A stretch of 57,154 nucleotides of DNA from Lachnospiraceae bacterium (GCA_014804655.1 JAAUZK010000026.1:1-57154); one strand, 5' to 3'; shown: positions 45,554 through 55,042, counted from the first letter of the stretch. The notes: generated by a model not told the origin, from the sequence alone. Made by a program: numbers and translations.

Positions 45554-46039
45554 TTTCTGCCGGCTTAAATTCGAATTATGGTAGGACGGATCGTTCGTTA
45601 CGTCTTGATCAAACCAGTCAAGAGGAATAAATGCATTCGCTGTTTCTTCCGAGGGGAATTCGACCTCGGCAATTACCAGAGGAGCAAAGGGTGATTCAAA
45701 AATGTCCAATTCTACGCATAGACTATTCAGGTCAATACTTTCTATGTTATCTGACATAAATGTCGGATTGTCAATCGGTATGACATACCGTTTCTTAGAA
45801 ATCACATTTCCGTCGGCTTTATCACGCAGATGATAATAGGAAAGCTCATTGAGCGGGAGATTGTACTCTTCCCGTGCCATCAGGCCTTTACCTTTATAAG
45901 TCAGATAGTAGTCATCGTCCTGTCTGCGGATTCTGACAACAGGGTCAGTGTTCAAATATGCCTGCTCAATGATGTGGCAGAGATATTGACTCAAGTTCTC
46001 AGGGAGTTTTTTTACTGTGAATTTGCGTTCGATTTCCAT
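45548..46039 (-). CDS. CYTH-domain protein (triphosphate tunnel metalloenzyme)
   Basis: A 163-residue protein starting MEIERKFTV, the E-x-E-x-K signature of CYTH enzymes, followed by alternating charged strands (VRIRRQDDDYYLTYKGKG, then AEVEFPSEE). Members hydrolyse inorganic triphosphate or related compounds. The 3' end overlaps the LacI gene end by 6 bp, tail to tail. RBS GAAAGGAAC on the minus strand. Confidence 0.85.
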   Translation of the reverse strand: MEIERKFTVKKLPENLSQYLCHIIEQAYLNTDPVVRIRRQDDDYYLTYKGKGLMAREEYNLPLNELSYYHLRDKADGNVISKKRYVIPIDNPTFMSDNIESIDLNSLCVELDIFESPFAPLVIAEVEFPSEETANAFIPLDWFDQDVTNDPSYHNSNLSRQKL

Positions 46040-46120
46040 GGTAGTTCCTTTCAGATTTACGGTGTAAAGTCTTACCGTATGCTAAGACTTTATACCATGG
46101 TTTCGTGGTTACGTGATTAA

Positions 46121-46281
46121 TTAGTCTTGAAGACTTTTACGGATTCTTTCCAAATCACGTTGAAGTTTCTGCTCAAGGAGCTCATATTCTTTGTTATGTA
46201 ACATTTCCAGTTGATTTTCTACTTTGATTTCTTTTTTCTTAATTCATCTTTAAATTGAATATCAGATGGCATCTCAATCAT
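46121..46281 (-). CDS. Small helical protein with possible -1 ribosomal frameshift
   Basis: ATG 46281 has a strong AAGGAGGGTGAAAGG site. Frame zero reads MIEMPSDIQFKDELRKKKSK and stops at 46219. The sequence A-AAA-AAG lies in the exact phase of the classic -1 slippery heptamer; moving back one base there continues as EIKVENQLEMLHNKEYELLE...SLQD to a stop at 46121, giving a charged helical protein of 53 residues. Either real slippage or a one-base indel in the A run. Family unknown. It would be upstream of the CYTH gene on the same strand. Confidence 0.45.
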
Positions 46282-46576
46282 CCTTTCACCCTCCTTCATA
46301 GATACAAAGTTGTTGGCTGTATTATATCTAAATTATAAAGGGATTTCATGGCGGTGTAAAGTCTTATTCAGCTGCCAATGCACAAAAAAACATACGATAT
46401 ATCGCTTGTTTGGATTTTGCAACGAACTGTCGCAACAGATATGACTTGAATAAGCAACATAGACCAAACATAAAAGATGTAATTATAGATAGCATATAGG
46501 TTATGGTATGTCAAGAAGGTTTGTAGAAATAGTTTTATTGGTTTTATTGGAAGGGAGCTTGAAGGATATTTTGTGC

Positions 46577-46735
46577 ACCATGCCACAGCCTAAGCTCAGA
46601 GGGGAGTTAATATCTGAAGGAACCCCTCAAAGAGCGTCGGCACTTGACGAGGTATTTCACGAGTCTAGTGTCCGCTACGCTTTTTGCGGAGCGAGAGCGC
46701 GGTGACGCAGATATTAACTCCACTCTGAGCGACCG
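46577..46735. repeat. Structured palindromic element (MITE- or REP-like)
   Basis: Left arm 46594-46616 and right arm 46708-46730 are a 23-bp inverted repeat with one mismatch (GCTCAGAGGGGAGTTAATAT at the left). The 91 bases between them hold further pairs, such as CGGCACT with AGTGTCCG. A partial inverted copy is at 42676-42729. No coding capacity. The segment from 46282 to 46576 has no gene I can support. Confidence 0.65.
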
Positions 46736-46918
46736 GTTTGCCAATGTGTGAACATAATAGTAATATACATATCACACATAACAAGTTATCACCATTCTTG
46801 TTGAAACAAAACCAGTGTGGTAAACTAACATAAAGTATTGAAAAATCAATGTCAAACCAATCCGGCTTATCCCGATATAATTGATTACAAACTATTGTTC
46901 TGAAAGTGGAGCCCAAAC

Positions 46919-47851
46919 ATGAACGACTACGAAACCATAACAAAACTAAAAGATAACATCAACACGTTCTTCATCGGCAAAGAAGAAGTCGTCGAGAACC
47001 TGTTAGTCTGCCTGCTTACAGGTGGACATGTATTGCTGGAAGATGTTCCTGGCGTGGGGAAGACAACGCTTGCCGCCCTGCTCGCGAGAAGCATTGCCTG
47101 CAGCTTCGGCAGAATCCAGTTTACACCGGATACGCTGCCGGGAGATATTTGCGGCGTATCGGTATATAATATGAAAACAGGTGAATTCGAATATCGGGAA
47201 GGCGCGGTAATGAATCAGATTCTGCTGGCGGACGAAATCAACAGAACTTCGCCGAAAACGCAGGCAAGCCTTCTGGAGGCTATGGCGGAAGAACAGGTGA
47301 CGGTGGATGGGATCGTCCATGTGTTGCCGAAGCCGTTCATGGTAATCGCCACGCAGAACCCAGTGGAGTTTCTGGGGACATATCCCCTGCCGGAAGCGCA
47401 GATGGATCGTTTTATGATGCGGCTTTCCATCGGATATCCGGAGAGGGAGCAGGAGATCGAGCTGGCGGCGCAGGTTCTTAATGGTAAAGCGCCGGAGAAT
47501 GCCGAAGCGGTATGTACGGCGGAAGACATCCTGCATATGAAAGAAGCGATTAAGAATATTACGGTCGGCAGACCGATTCTCGATTATATAGAAGATATGA
47601 TTGAACTGACCAGAAAGGAAGAGCGCTTTGTCCTCGGGGCAAGTACGCGTGCCATGCTGACGCTTATGCGTGCCTCGCAGGGGAAGGCATTCATGAAGGG
47701 CAGGGATTTTGTAAAGCCGGATGATGTCAAAGATGTGGCAATGCATGTGCTTTTGCACAGACTTGTTCTTTCTTCGGACGCTAGAATACGCAAGGAAGAC
47801 GCGGCCTCTATTTTAAAGAGCATTATACTGAAGGTGAAGATTCCGGTTTAG
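46919..47851 (+). CDS. MoxR-family AAA+ ATPase
   Basis: A 310-residue AAA+ protein: Walker A DVPGVGKTT (residues 41-49), LLADEINR as Walker B, and sensor region ATQNPVEFLGTYPLPEAQMDRF typical of MoxR. With the DUF58 and transglutaminase genes that follow it forms a very common three-gene operon with a chaperone-like role in cell-envelope or secreted protein maturation. The next gene starts 17 bp later. Confidence 0.92.
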   Translation: MNDYETITKLKDNINTFFIGKEEVVENLLVCLLTGGHVLLEDVPGVGKTTLAALLARSIACSFGRIQFTPDTLPGDICGVSVYNMKTGEFEYREGAVMNQILLADEINRTSPKTQASLLEAMAEEQVTVDGIVHVLPKPFMVIATQNPVEFLGTYPLPEAQMDRFMMRLSIGYPEREQEIELAAQVLNGKAPENAEAVCTAEDILHMKEAIKNITVGRPILDYIEDMIELTRKEERFVLGASTRAMLTLMRASQGKAFMKGRDFVKPDDVKDVAMHVLLHRLVLSSDARIRKEDAASILKSIILKVKIPV

Positions 47852-47867
47852 GGGGAAGCGTGGCAGG

Positions 47868-49034
47868 ATGAAAATTCGCAGGTGGATGCTGTTTGGGTTG
47901 TGGGTTCTTTCGTTGGTGGCGATCAGTTTCTACGGCGGTGCTGTCAGTTACAGTTTCTTTTTCGGGGTGACGATGCTGCCGGTTATATCATGGATCTATT
48001 TGTTTTTAGTCTATTACAGGTTCAGAATCTATCAGGAAGTGGAGAACAGAAGTATGGTATGCGGCAATGCCATTCCATATTATTTTGTATTGCAGAATGA
48101 TGATTTCTTTGCTTTTTCCAGTGTCAGTGTCAGATTGTTTTCTTCTTTTTCCTATGTGGAACAGATACCAGACGGTATTGAGTACGAACTGCTTCCGGGA
48201 GATAAACTCACCTATAGAACCAAGCTCATCTGTAAATATCGTGGAGAGTATGAAGTGGGGATTAAGAAAATAGTCATTACTGATTTTTTGCGCCTTTTTC
48301 AGCTCTCATACACACCGGCGTCCCCGATCAAGGCTTTAGTCAGACCCAGAATCGTGCGTGTGGAAGAACTGCGCAGCATTACGGACATGACAGCGCTTTT
48401 ACAAAATGATGCGCAGAACTTACAGACGGAGCCGGATGTTCCGGTCAGGGAATACGTACAGGGGGATGCTTTTCGTCTTATTCATTGGAAAGCAACGGCA
48501 CAGGAGCAGAAATTGAAAGTGAGAACCCATATCGGAGAGCAGAAACAGGGCATAGCCGTTATTTGTGATACGAAGCGTTACAGTAAGGATGAGCGGGTAT
48601 ATCTGCCGTTGGAGAGCAGGATGCTGGAGATATTGATCGCGCTGGGGCTTTACTTTGCCGGGAGAAATATTACTTTTACGGCATATTACGGGCAGAGTGG
48701 TGTGCGGAATAGCCATGTGGACAGCCTCGGGGATTTCGAAGAATTTTATCTGAAGAGTTCGGAAATGATCTTTGACAAGGCGGAAGAAGTCGGGGTAACT
48801 TTGGCCGAGGCCATGATAAGAGGAGGAATCCGGAACAGCAAGGTTGTTTTTGTGATCTTGCATAGGTGGGATGAGAGCATTGCCCGGATGACTGAGGAAC
48901 TGTCCGCCGGAGGTGTGATCGTGGTGGCTTATCTTGTTACGGAAGAAGACGCGCAGGAGTATATGAAGTTAAGCAGCCTGCGCCGAAGGATTGTTGCCAT
49001 TTCCATAGAAGGGGAACTGGAGGGGGTCTTATGA
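47868..49034 (+). CDS. DUF58 domain membrane protein
   Basis: A 388-residue protein with two N-terminal helices (about 7-25 and 30-50), a beta-rich part and the DUF58 motif REYVQGDAFRLIHWKATA, typical of MoxR partners. It overlaps the following gene by 4 bp (ATGA). Confidence 0.9.
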   Translation: MKIRRWMLFGLWVLSLVAISFYGGAVSYSFFFGVTMLPVISWIYLFLVYYRFRIYQEVENRSMVCGNAIPYYFVLQNDDFFAFSSVSVRLFSSFSYVEQIPDGIEYELLPGDKLTYRTKLICKYRGEYEVGIKKIVITDFLRLFQLSYTPASPIKALVRPRIVRVEELRSITDMTALLQNDAQNLQTEPDVPVREYVQGDAFRLIHWKATAQEQKLKVRTHIGEQKQGIAVICDTKRYSKDERVYLPLESRMLEILIALGLYFAGRNITFTAYYGQSGVRNSHVDSLGDFEEFYLKSSEMIFDKAEEVGVTLAEAMIRGGIRNSKVVFVILHRWDESIARMTEELSAGGVIVVAYLVTEEDAQEYMKLSSLRRRIVAISIEGELEGVL

Positions 49035-51391
49035 GGGAGCGTATACTGCGGATCAGGACACAGGATATCTATCGGTTCGTGCAGGCGGCCTTTCTTGTAT
49101 GCATTCTGCTTATGGGCGCGGGGGAATCGATAGGAATCAGGGATACTAAAGCGGCGGTACAGGTTCCGATTGCTTTTGCGGTGCTTGCCGCCATGCTGGG
49201 AATGCAGAGAATGACGAAAAAAGGGCGTGCTTTTGGCATTCTGACGCCGGTTGTTATTTTAGGTATGACTTTCGGTATCAGGAATTGTTTTCTCTTTATC
49301 CGGTCTTATGCCGGCTGGCTGGTCGGCGCGGATATGTGGGAGCCTGAGTGGGTGGCGGGTTACGAAGTGATGCAGGTAATTGTTGCTGCGGTCTGCTGTT
49401 ACATCCTGCAATGGATTTTGGAAAAGTATTTTCTGCTGAAAACCGCAGTGATGTGTATGCTTGTGTGCGCTCTGGTTTACTGCCTGCTGACCGAAACGCC
49501 GGTATCCCATGCAGGCGTGGTCTGTGCTCTGGCATATATTATGGTGATCGGCGGGGAATGGATAGAGTGGTGGTGGGATAAGGAACAAAAGAAGGACAGG
49601 AAGACGTATATGTTCTGGCTTATGCCGTTTATGGCGGTCTATGTGCTTGTTATGCTGTGGCTGCCTTATCCCGAGAAACCTTTTAAGTGGCAGTTTGCCA
49701 GAAACGCCTTTTCGCAGGTAAAGGAATCTTTTACGGTGCTGACGCAGAATATCGTGCGCGGCAGAACGGAAAACTTTGATACGGTACTCAGCGGTTTCCC
49801 TGATGACGGAAAGATTCGGGATAATCTGGAGGATGATCACCGCGCTGTTATGGTCATACAAGGGGAAAAGAATCTGGCGGGGAATGTATATCTGGCCGGG
49901 AGAGCCTATGATGCCTTCGATGGCAGGCAGTGGTACCGGAGAGATGATAATACGGAATATGATGTTTTTTTAGATACGATACAGACGCGTTATGCCGCTG
50001 AATTATTCGAAGGAAGATATCTACACGATTGCATGTCTCTGACGACACTGCATGTCAGATATCAGTATTTTAACTCCGCTTATGTATTTGTGCCTCTAAA
50101 GACGCAAAGAATCATGGAGGGAAATAGAGACTTGTCTTTTATTCCGTCAGGCGGCAGTCTCTTCTTTGCGGATTCCCGTCATCGGAATACGGATCAGAGA
50201 GGGTACGGAACGGAGTATGACGCGGTATTTTATCAATTAAATGCCGGCTCCGAAGCGTTCGAGGATTTTCTGGTGTCGATGCAGGATCAGGATATTCAGG
50301 AGGATGCCGTTATGAAATCGATCCTGCAGTCGCGCGCCGACAAGACCGGAATAGACATAACGGTGGAAGATGTCAGTTCCTACATCCGGCAGGTGAATGA
50401 TGTTTATGCAGAAGATGTGGTCTTGTCTGATGAGGCAAGAGCGTATATAGATGAAATAACAGAATCTGCACATAACGATATAGAAAAGCTGCGAATGATA
50501 GAGGCGGAGCTGACCGCGTATATTTATGCGGAATCTCCCGGGAAACTGTCGGATACCGTGAAAGATGCAGGCAGCTTTCTGGATTATTTCCTATTGGAGA
50601 ACAGGAAAGGATATTGCACTCATTTTGCGACGGCGTTTGCGCTTCTTGCGAGAGCCGAGGGGCTGCCGTCCAGATATGTGCAGGGCTTCTGTGTTCCGAT
50701 AGAGCAGGACAGCGAAACGGTAGTCTACAGTGATATGGCGCATGCGTGGCCGGAAGTTTATATAAACGGCGTGGGTTGGATTCCGTTTGAGCCGACACCG
50801 GGATACGGCAGTCTGCGATATACTTCATGGGAGACAGGGTGGAAGTATGAACCTTCGTTTGCCCTGGGAGGAGACCGTGAACCGGAATACGGCGCGGCAG
50901 CGGACGACGCGCTTGCCTTTTCCGGTGCAGCGGAAGGGATAGCAAAAGAGGACACGGCGCAGGGAGAAAGTATTGTCTCCGAATATTTGAAAATAGCGGT
51001 ATATGCCGTAGTGATGTGTGCGGCAGCAGGTCTGTTGTTTGTCATATTTGAGAGGGTGATCAGAAAGAAACGCTATCATAAAATGAATCCGGCAGGCAGA
51101 TTCGATATGGTATTCCGGAACAATCTGCGGATTCTGGCATGGCTTGGTCTGCGCAGACAAGATTCGGAAACTTTACAGGAATTCGGAAAACGTTCCGCGG
51201 TGCAGTTAGGTCTTTCGAAGAAGCAGCCGGTATTCATAGAAAAGTATGAGGCAATTATATATGGAGGAAAGAGCGCGGCCGAGGAGGACGTAAAGGATGC
51301 CCGATATGAGGGGAAGCAGCTGCTCGGCATTTTGAAAGAAAAGAAAAAGACGACATATTTATATTATCGTGCGAGGGTGTATTTGGATTGA
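49031..51391 (+). CDS. Membrane transglutaminase-like protein (TgpA type)
   Basis: A 786-residue protein: several N-terminal membrane helices up to about 220, an extracellular part, a transglutaminase core with RKGYCTHFATAFALLAR (Cys), MAHAWPEVY (His) and WIPFEPTPG, then one more helix near 650-670 and a cytoplasmic DUF4129-like tail. It is the third member of the MoxR/DUF58/transglutaminase operon. All catalytic residues are present. Confidence 0.9.
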   Translation: MRERILRIRTQDIYRFVQAAFLVCILLMGAGESIGIRDTKAAVQVPIAFAVLAAMLGMQRMTKKGRAFGILTPVVILGMTFGIRNCFLFIRSYAGWLVGADMWEPEWVAGYEVMQVIVAAVCCYILQWILEKYFLLKTAVMCMLVCALVYCLLTETPVSHAGVVCALAYIMVIGGEWIEWWWDKEQKKDRKTYMFWLMPFMAVYVLVMLWLPYPEKPFKWQFARNAFSQVKESFTVLTQNIVRGRTENFDTVLSGFPDDGKIRDNLEDDHRAVMVIQGEKNLAGNVYLAGRAYDAFDGRQWYRRDDNTEYDVFLDTIQTRYAAELFEGRYLHDCMSLTTLHVRYQYFNSAYVFVPLKTQRIMEGNRDLSFIPSGGSLFFADSRHRNTDQRGYGTEYDAVFYQLNAGSEAFEDFLVSMQDQDIQEDAVMKSILQSRADKTGIDITVEDVSSYIRQVNDVYAEDVVLSDEARAYIDEITESAHNDIEKLRMIEAELTAYIYAESPGKLSDTVKDAGSFLDYFLLENRKGYCTHFATAFALLARAEGLPSRYVQGFCVPIEQDSETVVYSDMAHAWPEVYINGVGWIPFEPTPGYGSLRYTSWETGWKYEPSFALGGDREPEYGAAADDALAFSGAAEGIAKEDTAQGESIVSEYLKIAVYAVVMCAAAGLLFVIFERVIRKKRYHKMNPAGRFDMVFRNNLRILAWLGLRRQDSETLQEFGKRSAVQLGLSKKQPVFIEKYEAIIYGGKSAAEEDVKDARYEGKQLLGILKEKKKTTYLYYRARVYLD

Positions 51392-51506
51392 TAATAATAA
51401 ATCATTGATTTGCATTTTTGCGTATGATAGAATTTAATATATCATTTTAACCGGATATAATAATAAGTAAATATTGAATGGATGATGTTCAGGAACGGAG
51501 GCGGTT

Positions 51507-52058
51507 ATGAGTAAAGGGGCAGTTTTTTTCGGAACAGGGTTTGAAGAGATCGAGGCGTTGACAGTCGTGGATATCCTGCGCAGAGCGGGGATTGAGACTT
51601 TGATGGTGTCTGTCATGGATCAGCGGCATGTGGAAGGTTCACATGGTATAATGGTAGAGATGGAGATGCTGGCGAGAGAAGTGGATTATGAAGAACTTGA
51701 CGTGATCGTGCTGCCGGGCGGCATGCCGGGAACGAAGAATCTGGAGGCATGCGAAGTGTTGATGGAGCAGGTGGATGCGTTTGCAGCACAGGGCAAACTG
51801 GTGGCGGCGATCTGCGCGGCACCGAGTATCTTAGGGCACAGAGGAATCCTTAAGGGAAAGCGAGCTTGTTCCTATCCTACTTTTGAAAGTCATCTGGAAG
51901 GTTCACAGGTATTACAGCAGCCTGCGGTGATCGACGGCAATATTATTACGGGACGCGGCATGGGCGCGGCGATTCCGTTCGGGCTTGCGATTTTAGAGAA
52001 GCTGCAGGGCAAGGAAGCAGCAGAGAAGATGGCGGAGGCGATCGTTTATAATTCATAA
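51507..52058 (+). CDS. DJ-1/PfpI family protein
   Basis: A 183-residue DJ-1 superfamily protein: GFEEIEAL (Glu16 region), VLPGGMPG, and the reactive Cys in AAICAAPSIL (nucleophile elbow), then TGRGMGAAIPFGL. DJ-1-like bacterial proteins act in carbonyl stress defence. Its own promoter region is the 115-bp gap; RBS AACGGAGGCG. Confidence 0.9.
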   Translation: MSKGAVFFGTGFEEIEALTVVDILRRAGIETLMVSVMDQRHVEGSHGIMVEMEMLAREVDYEELDVIVLPGGMPGTKNLEACEVLMEQVDAFAAQGKLVAAICAAPSILGHRGILKGKRACSYPTFESHLEGSQVLQQPAVIDGNIITGRGMGAAIPFGLAILEKLQGKEAAEKMAEAIVYNS

Positions 52059-52232
52059 AAATATTGTTATTGGATGATAAAAACAGTGGCAAAACTTACC
52101 ATAATATTTTCATTCTATCCGAACATACTAACATCAAGATAAGCGATAAAAGTGAGCGCTTTCACAGACGATAGGATCCGATTACGGATTGCCAGACTGT
52201 AGAAATAAGTTTCTGCAACAGGCACCTCCTCT

Positions 52233-52263
52233 GAGATAAGCGCAAAACGACAGCGCTTATCTC
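52233..52263. terminator. Perfect 11-bp hairpin between DJ-1 and SASP genes
   Basis: GAGATAAGCGC (52233-52243) and GCGCTTATCTC (52253-52263), 9-base loop. Followed by AATAATATAG, so a bidirectional or weak terminator is possible. The rest of 52059-52280 contains nothing I can assign. Confidence 0.5.
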
Positions 52264-52279
52264 AATAATATAGATAACA

Positions 52280-52309
52280 GAATGAAATCATGCAAATGAG
52301 ATCATTCAA
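52280..52309 (+). promoter_or_regulatory. Sigma-G-like forespore promoter of the SASP gene
   Basis: GAATG (52280-52284) fits the sigma-G -35 pattern G-H-A-T-R, and CATTCAA (52303-52309) fits CATNHTA in six of seven places; the spacing is 18 bp. It lies 22 bp before the SASP start codon. Confidence 0.5.
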
Positions 52310-52331
52310 ATGTATTTCGGAGGTGAAAGAA

Positions 52332-52532
52332 ATGGCAAGCAACAAGACGAATAGAGTAGAAGTTCCTGAAGCTAAGGCAGCAATGGATCGTTTCAAGACT
52401 GAGGTTGCATCTGAGTTAGGTGTAAACCTGAAGGAAGGTTACAACGGTGACCTGACATCTAAAGAGGCCGGTTCTATCGGCGGTGAGATGGTTCGTAGAA
52501 TGATCAAGAGCCAGGAAGAGCAGATGAAATAA
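52332..52532 (+). CDS. Alpha/beta-type small acid-soluble spore protein
   Basis: A 66-residue DNA-binding spore protein: AAMDRFKTEVASELGV and LTSKEAGSIGGEMVRRM are the two conserved SASP blocks, including the GPR protease cut region. ATG 52332 sits behind CGGAGGTGAAAGAA. It coats spore DNA. It supports a spore-forming host. Confidence 0.93.
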   Translation: MASNKTNRVEVPEAKAAMDRFKTEVASELGVNLKEGYNGDLTSKEAGSIGGEMVRRMIKSQEEQMK

Positions 52533-52555
52533 GCGAAGAACAGCTAAAAAGAATG

Positions 52556-52587
52556 ACCCGTCTGAAAATTCAGGCGGGTTGTTTTTT
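52556..52587 (+). terminator. Rho-independent terminator of the SASP gene
   Basis: ACCCGTCTGA pairs with TCAGGCGGGT (one G-T pair), 4-base loop, followed by TGTTTTTT. Confidence 0.85.
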
Positions 52588-52805
52588 GGGTGAAAATACA
52601 GTATACTGCTACTGTTGCAGGGTGCGGAAAAGTTCAAGAGGAAAATCTAAAAAATGAAATTTCTGTGAGAAATGTACAATAGTCGAAATGTTAAACCAGT
52701 TGTTTTTTGTTTATATTGTATATTTTTGCATGCGGATAAGACACACGAAAGTGTGTCTTTCTGTATCTGTATGAAAAATAATGATTTTGGTGTATGGATT
52801 AAGGG

Positions 52806-53843
52806 TTATACAACCAGCTTGCTTTCCATGTACTCATCCGATGAAAGGCCGCCGAACAGTTCACGGGGATAGCCGTTGATCCAGTCCTGTATATCCTGAA
52901 CGTCTTCATCAGAATATTCGCTGATATCTGCACCTTTGGGAATCCAGCGCCGGATGAGTTTATTTGAATTTTCATTACTTCCGCGCTCTGATGAGCTGTA
53001 AGGGTGGCAGTAATAAAGTGCAGTCCGTTTCTGCTCCGGATCGATACAGCTTCTTTCGATCATGGAAAAATCAGAGAACTCACCGCCGTTATCTACAGTG
53101 ATTGTCTTAAAGCGTTCCCTGAATGCTTCCAGCCCGATCGTGCGCTCAAGGTTATCAAGAGCAGTGACTGTGCTCTGCAGCGTGCGGTCAGGCATACGGA
53201 AAAGATGTTCACCCCTTCCCATGCGTTCAGTGAGGGCAAGAAGGCAGACGGTACTTTTACCCTGACCAGAATAAACGGTGTCCATTTCCCAATGTCCGAA
53301 GGTCTCACGGCTTTCTATTTCCGCAGGGCGTTCATCAATGCTTTTTGCGTCAGGATCCTTCTTGTAGGAAGAACGGACAGTCTTTTTATGTTTTTCCTTA
53401 CGGGGGTGGCGCTTACTGTAAAGGTCATCATTGGAAATATTCAGGAAAAGCCCCATGTCGATATAATTGTATATAGTGCCTTCGCAGAGATCAGTTTTAA
53501 ACCTGCCGCTTTTGCGGATGTCACAGGATGCAGCATAAGGGGAATAATGCAGTTCCCCTATGAGGTACTCTATATGTGCGGCCAGTTCGTGGTCATTGCC
53601 GATCTTAAGGTCGCGCCCTTTGTTCCTCTGGCGTTCGTCCGTGATCCGCTGGGCGGCATCCGCGCAGTATTCATCACGGTAGGTAAGATCGGAATTTAAA
53701 AGGGTGACAGTTCCCTTTTTGATTTCCTTGTAAATGGTAGTGTAGTGTTTGCCAATACGGGCGGCGATCTCTTTCGGTTTACAGCCATTTTTTAACATGG
53801 CTTCTATGATCTGCCGCTGGCACATAGTGATGTACTCTGACAT
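52806..53843 (-). CDS. IS30-family transposase
   Basis: A complete 345-residue transposase. N-terminal helix-turn-helix (KPKEIAARIGKHYTTIYKEI), then the DDE residues in WEMDTV, ITVDNGGEF and SERGSNENSN, the IS30 pattern. The flanks share a loose inverted TGTCTTTCTGT-like sequence near 52753 and 53905, so the element may span about 52740-53925. It sits directly beside the prophage and may have entered it. Confidence 0.92.
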   Translation of the reverse strand: MSEYITMCQRQIIEAMLKNGCKPKEIAARIGKHYTTIYKEIKKGTVTLLNSDLTYRDEYCADAAQRITDERQRNKGRDLKIGNDHELAAHIEYLIGELHYSPYAASCDIRKSGRFKTDLCEGTIYNYIDMGLFLNISNDDLYSKRHPRKEKHKKTVRSSYKKDPDAKSIDERPAEIESRETFGHWEMDTVYSGQGKSTVCLLALTERMGRGEHLFRMPDRTLQSTVTALDNLERTIGLEAFRERFKTITVDNGGEFSDFSMIERSCIDPEQKRTALYYCHPYSSSERGSNENSNKLIRRWIPKGADISEYSDEDVQDIQDWINGYPRELFGGLSSDEYMESKLVV

Positions 53844-54010
53844 ATCTTTGTTCCCCTCTTTCTTTTCAGATAGTGCTATCTTTGTAGTATAAAAGATTAA
53901 CAGAAAAAGACATACAGTTCAACAGTTAGTAGATCAATGTTGTGCTGCATGTCTTTTTATGCTTTTCATTGTTAAGTTGGCAGGACTCCGGAGCTACTGG
54001 CCGGAGGTGT

Positions 54011-54030
54011 TTTTCCGGACGTTCGGAAAA
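54011..54030. repeat. 20-bp palindrome, right after rep
   Basis: TTTTCCGGACGTTCGGAAAA, one mismatch from a perfect palindrome, 8 bp beyond the rep stop codon. A perfect version is before rep at 54895-54914, and TCGATTTTC / CTGATTTTT follows each. A CTCCGG/CCGGAG hairpin with a T run is just to the left (53985-54013). Confidence 0.75.
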
Positions 54031-54037
54031 TCGATTT

Positions 54038-54877
54038 TCAATAATCCAGTTCGTAATAGTTCACCTGCTGGTATGCTACCGGAATCTTTTCGGATTTCAC
54101 ATACTGGATGCGGTCACCGTAGACCTTTAAGAAATCTTCCTGATCAACGATATGGAAATCTGGGGCAGTGCGGTTTACGTTACGGGAAGCATAATAACGG
54201 TTTTTCTCTTTTAGGAATATCTGTGATTCCTTGGTTATGTATTTCGTGATGTAGGAGCAGGCGCGGCGGGTGTCCGTGATCTGCGTTGCAGTGGTGAAAC
54301 CGTGTTTCCAGTTCAGGATGTTATAGATCGGTTCCCCGTCTTCCGTACTGTGTCCGCTGTAAGAAAACTGTAAGCCGCCGCAGTCTGCAAGTAGTCCGTG
54401 GAAGTGGTAGTGCATACCGTCCTTGTGGAGCTCCGGAACAATGAGGTATTTCAGATCAGGACAGGTGCGTTGCTGAAGGTTGTTAAGGAACTTCTGCAGG
54501 CGTTTTATAACTGCAGTGTAGTCTGATGAATCCGTCTCTTTCTGGTCAAAGGTCAGGGTGATGAACCATTGCCAGTTGTTTGACCTTGCGATGTTGTAAA
54601 GGCGGTTCTTGGTTGACGCAAGGCTTACTTTCCGGCTGTGTTCCTCTGCTTCCGGCGACCTGTCGGGGTCCTGATTGGTTTTAGTGAAATTATCCGGTAT
54701 GGTCAGCGGCTTTTCGTCTGTGTCTGTCTTTGCTGTGGCGGTGTCTGTGTCGGGTGCTGCTTCTGTTTCCGTCTTTGTTTCGGATAGTGCATGTTTTTCA
54801 TTCCTTGTGATTGTCCGGCGGTAAATGCTGACATGCTGGCCAGCCGGATAATCGTAGACCCTGCAATTGTATTCCAT
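54038..54877 (-). CDS. Rolling-circle replication initiator (inovirus-like Rep)
   Basis: A 279-residue Rep protein: after a low-complexity Thr/Asp/Glu segment (about 30-85), WQWFITLTFDQKE (motif 1), MHYHFHGLLAD (motif 2, the HUH metal site) and ACSYITKYITKE (motif 3, catalytic Tyr and Lys). It nicks one strand of the phage origin. All motifs are there. Typical of filamentous phages and some plasmids; the zot gene next to it favours a phage. Confidence 0.85.
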   Translation of the reverse strand: MEYNCRVYDYPAGQHVSIYRRTITRNEKHALSETKTETEAAPDTDTATAKTDTDEKPLTIPDNFTKTNQDPDRSPEAEEHSRKVSLASTKNRLYNIARSNNWQWFITLTFDQKETDSSDYTAVIKRLQKFLNNLQQRTCPDLKYLIVPELHKDGMHYHFHGLLADCGGLQFSYSGHSTEDGEPIYNILNWKHGFTTATQITDTRRACSYITKYITKESQIFLKEKNRYYASRNVNRTAPDFHIVDQEDFLKVYGDRIQYVKSEKIPVAYQQVNYYELDY

Positions 54878-54894
54878 CTTGTATCATTCCCCCT

Positions 54895-54914
54895 TTTTCC
54901 GAACGTTCGGAAAA
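54895..54914. repeat. 20-bp perfect palindrome, upstream of rep
   Basis: TTTTCCGAACGTTCGGAAAA, a perfect palindrome in the rep leader 18 bp before the start codon. With the copy at 54011 it frames the rep gene. Candidate origin, Rep-binding or repressor site. Confidence 0.75.
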
Positions 54915-55042
54915 CTGATTTTTACGAAGTGAGTTAAAAGTATTGCTATTGTCAAGTAACGCGCGCGCGTACGTGTGTGAGGCTAACGCCCGTCCGTCTG
55001 CCCCAGCCCGCGCCGTCGGAAGTGTCCTAGGCGCGTGCTGTG
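54915..55042. other. GC-rich non-coding gap between zot and rep
   Basis: No gene. It contains alternating CG bases (ACGCGCGCGCGTACGTGTGT, 54959-54978) and CGCGCC-rich stretches unlike the surroundings, so it may hold the phage origin or packaging signal. Confidence 0.35.
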
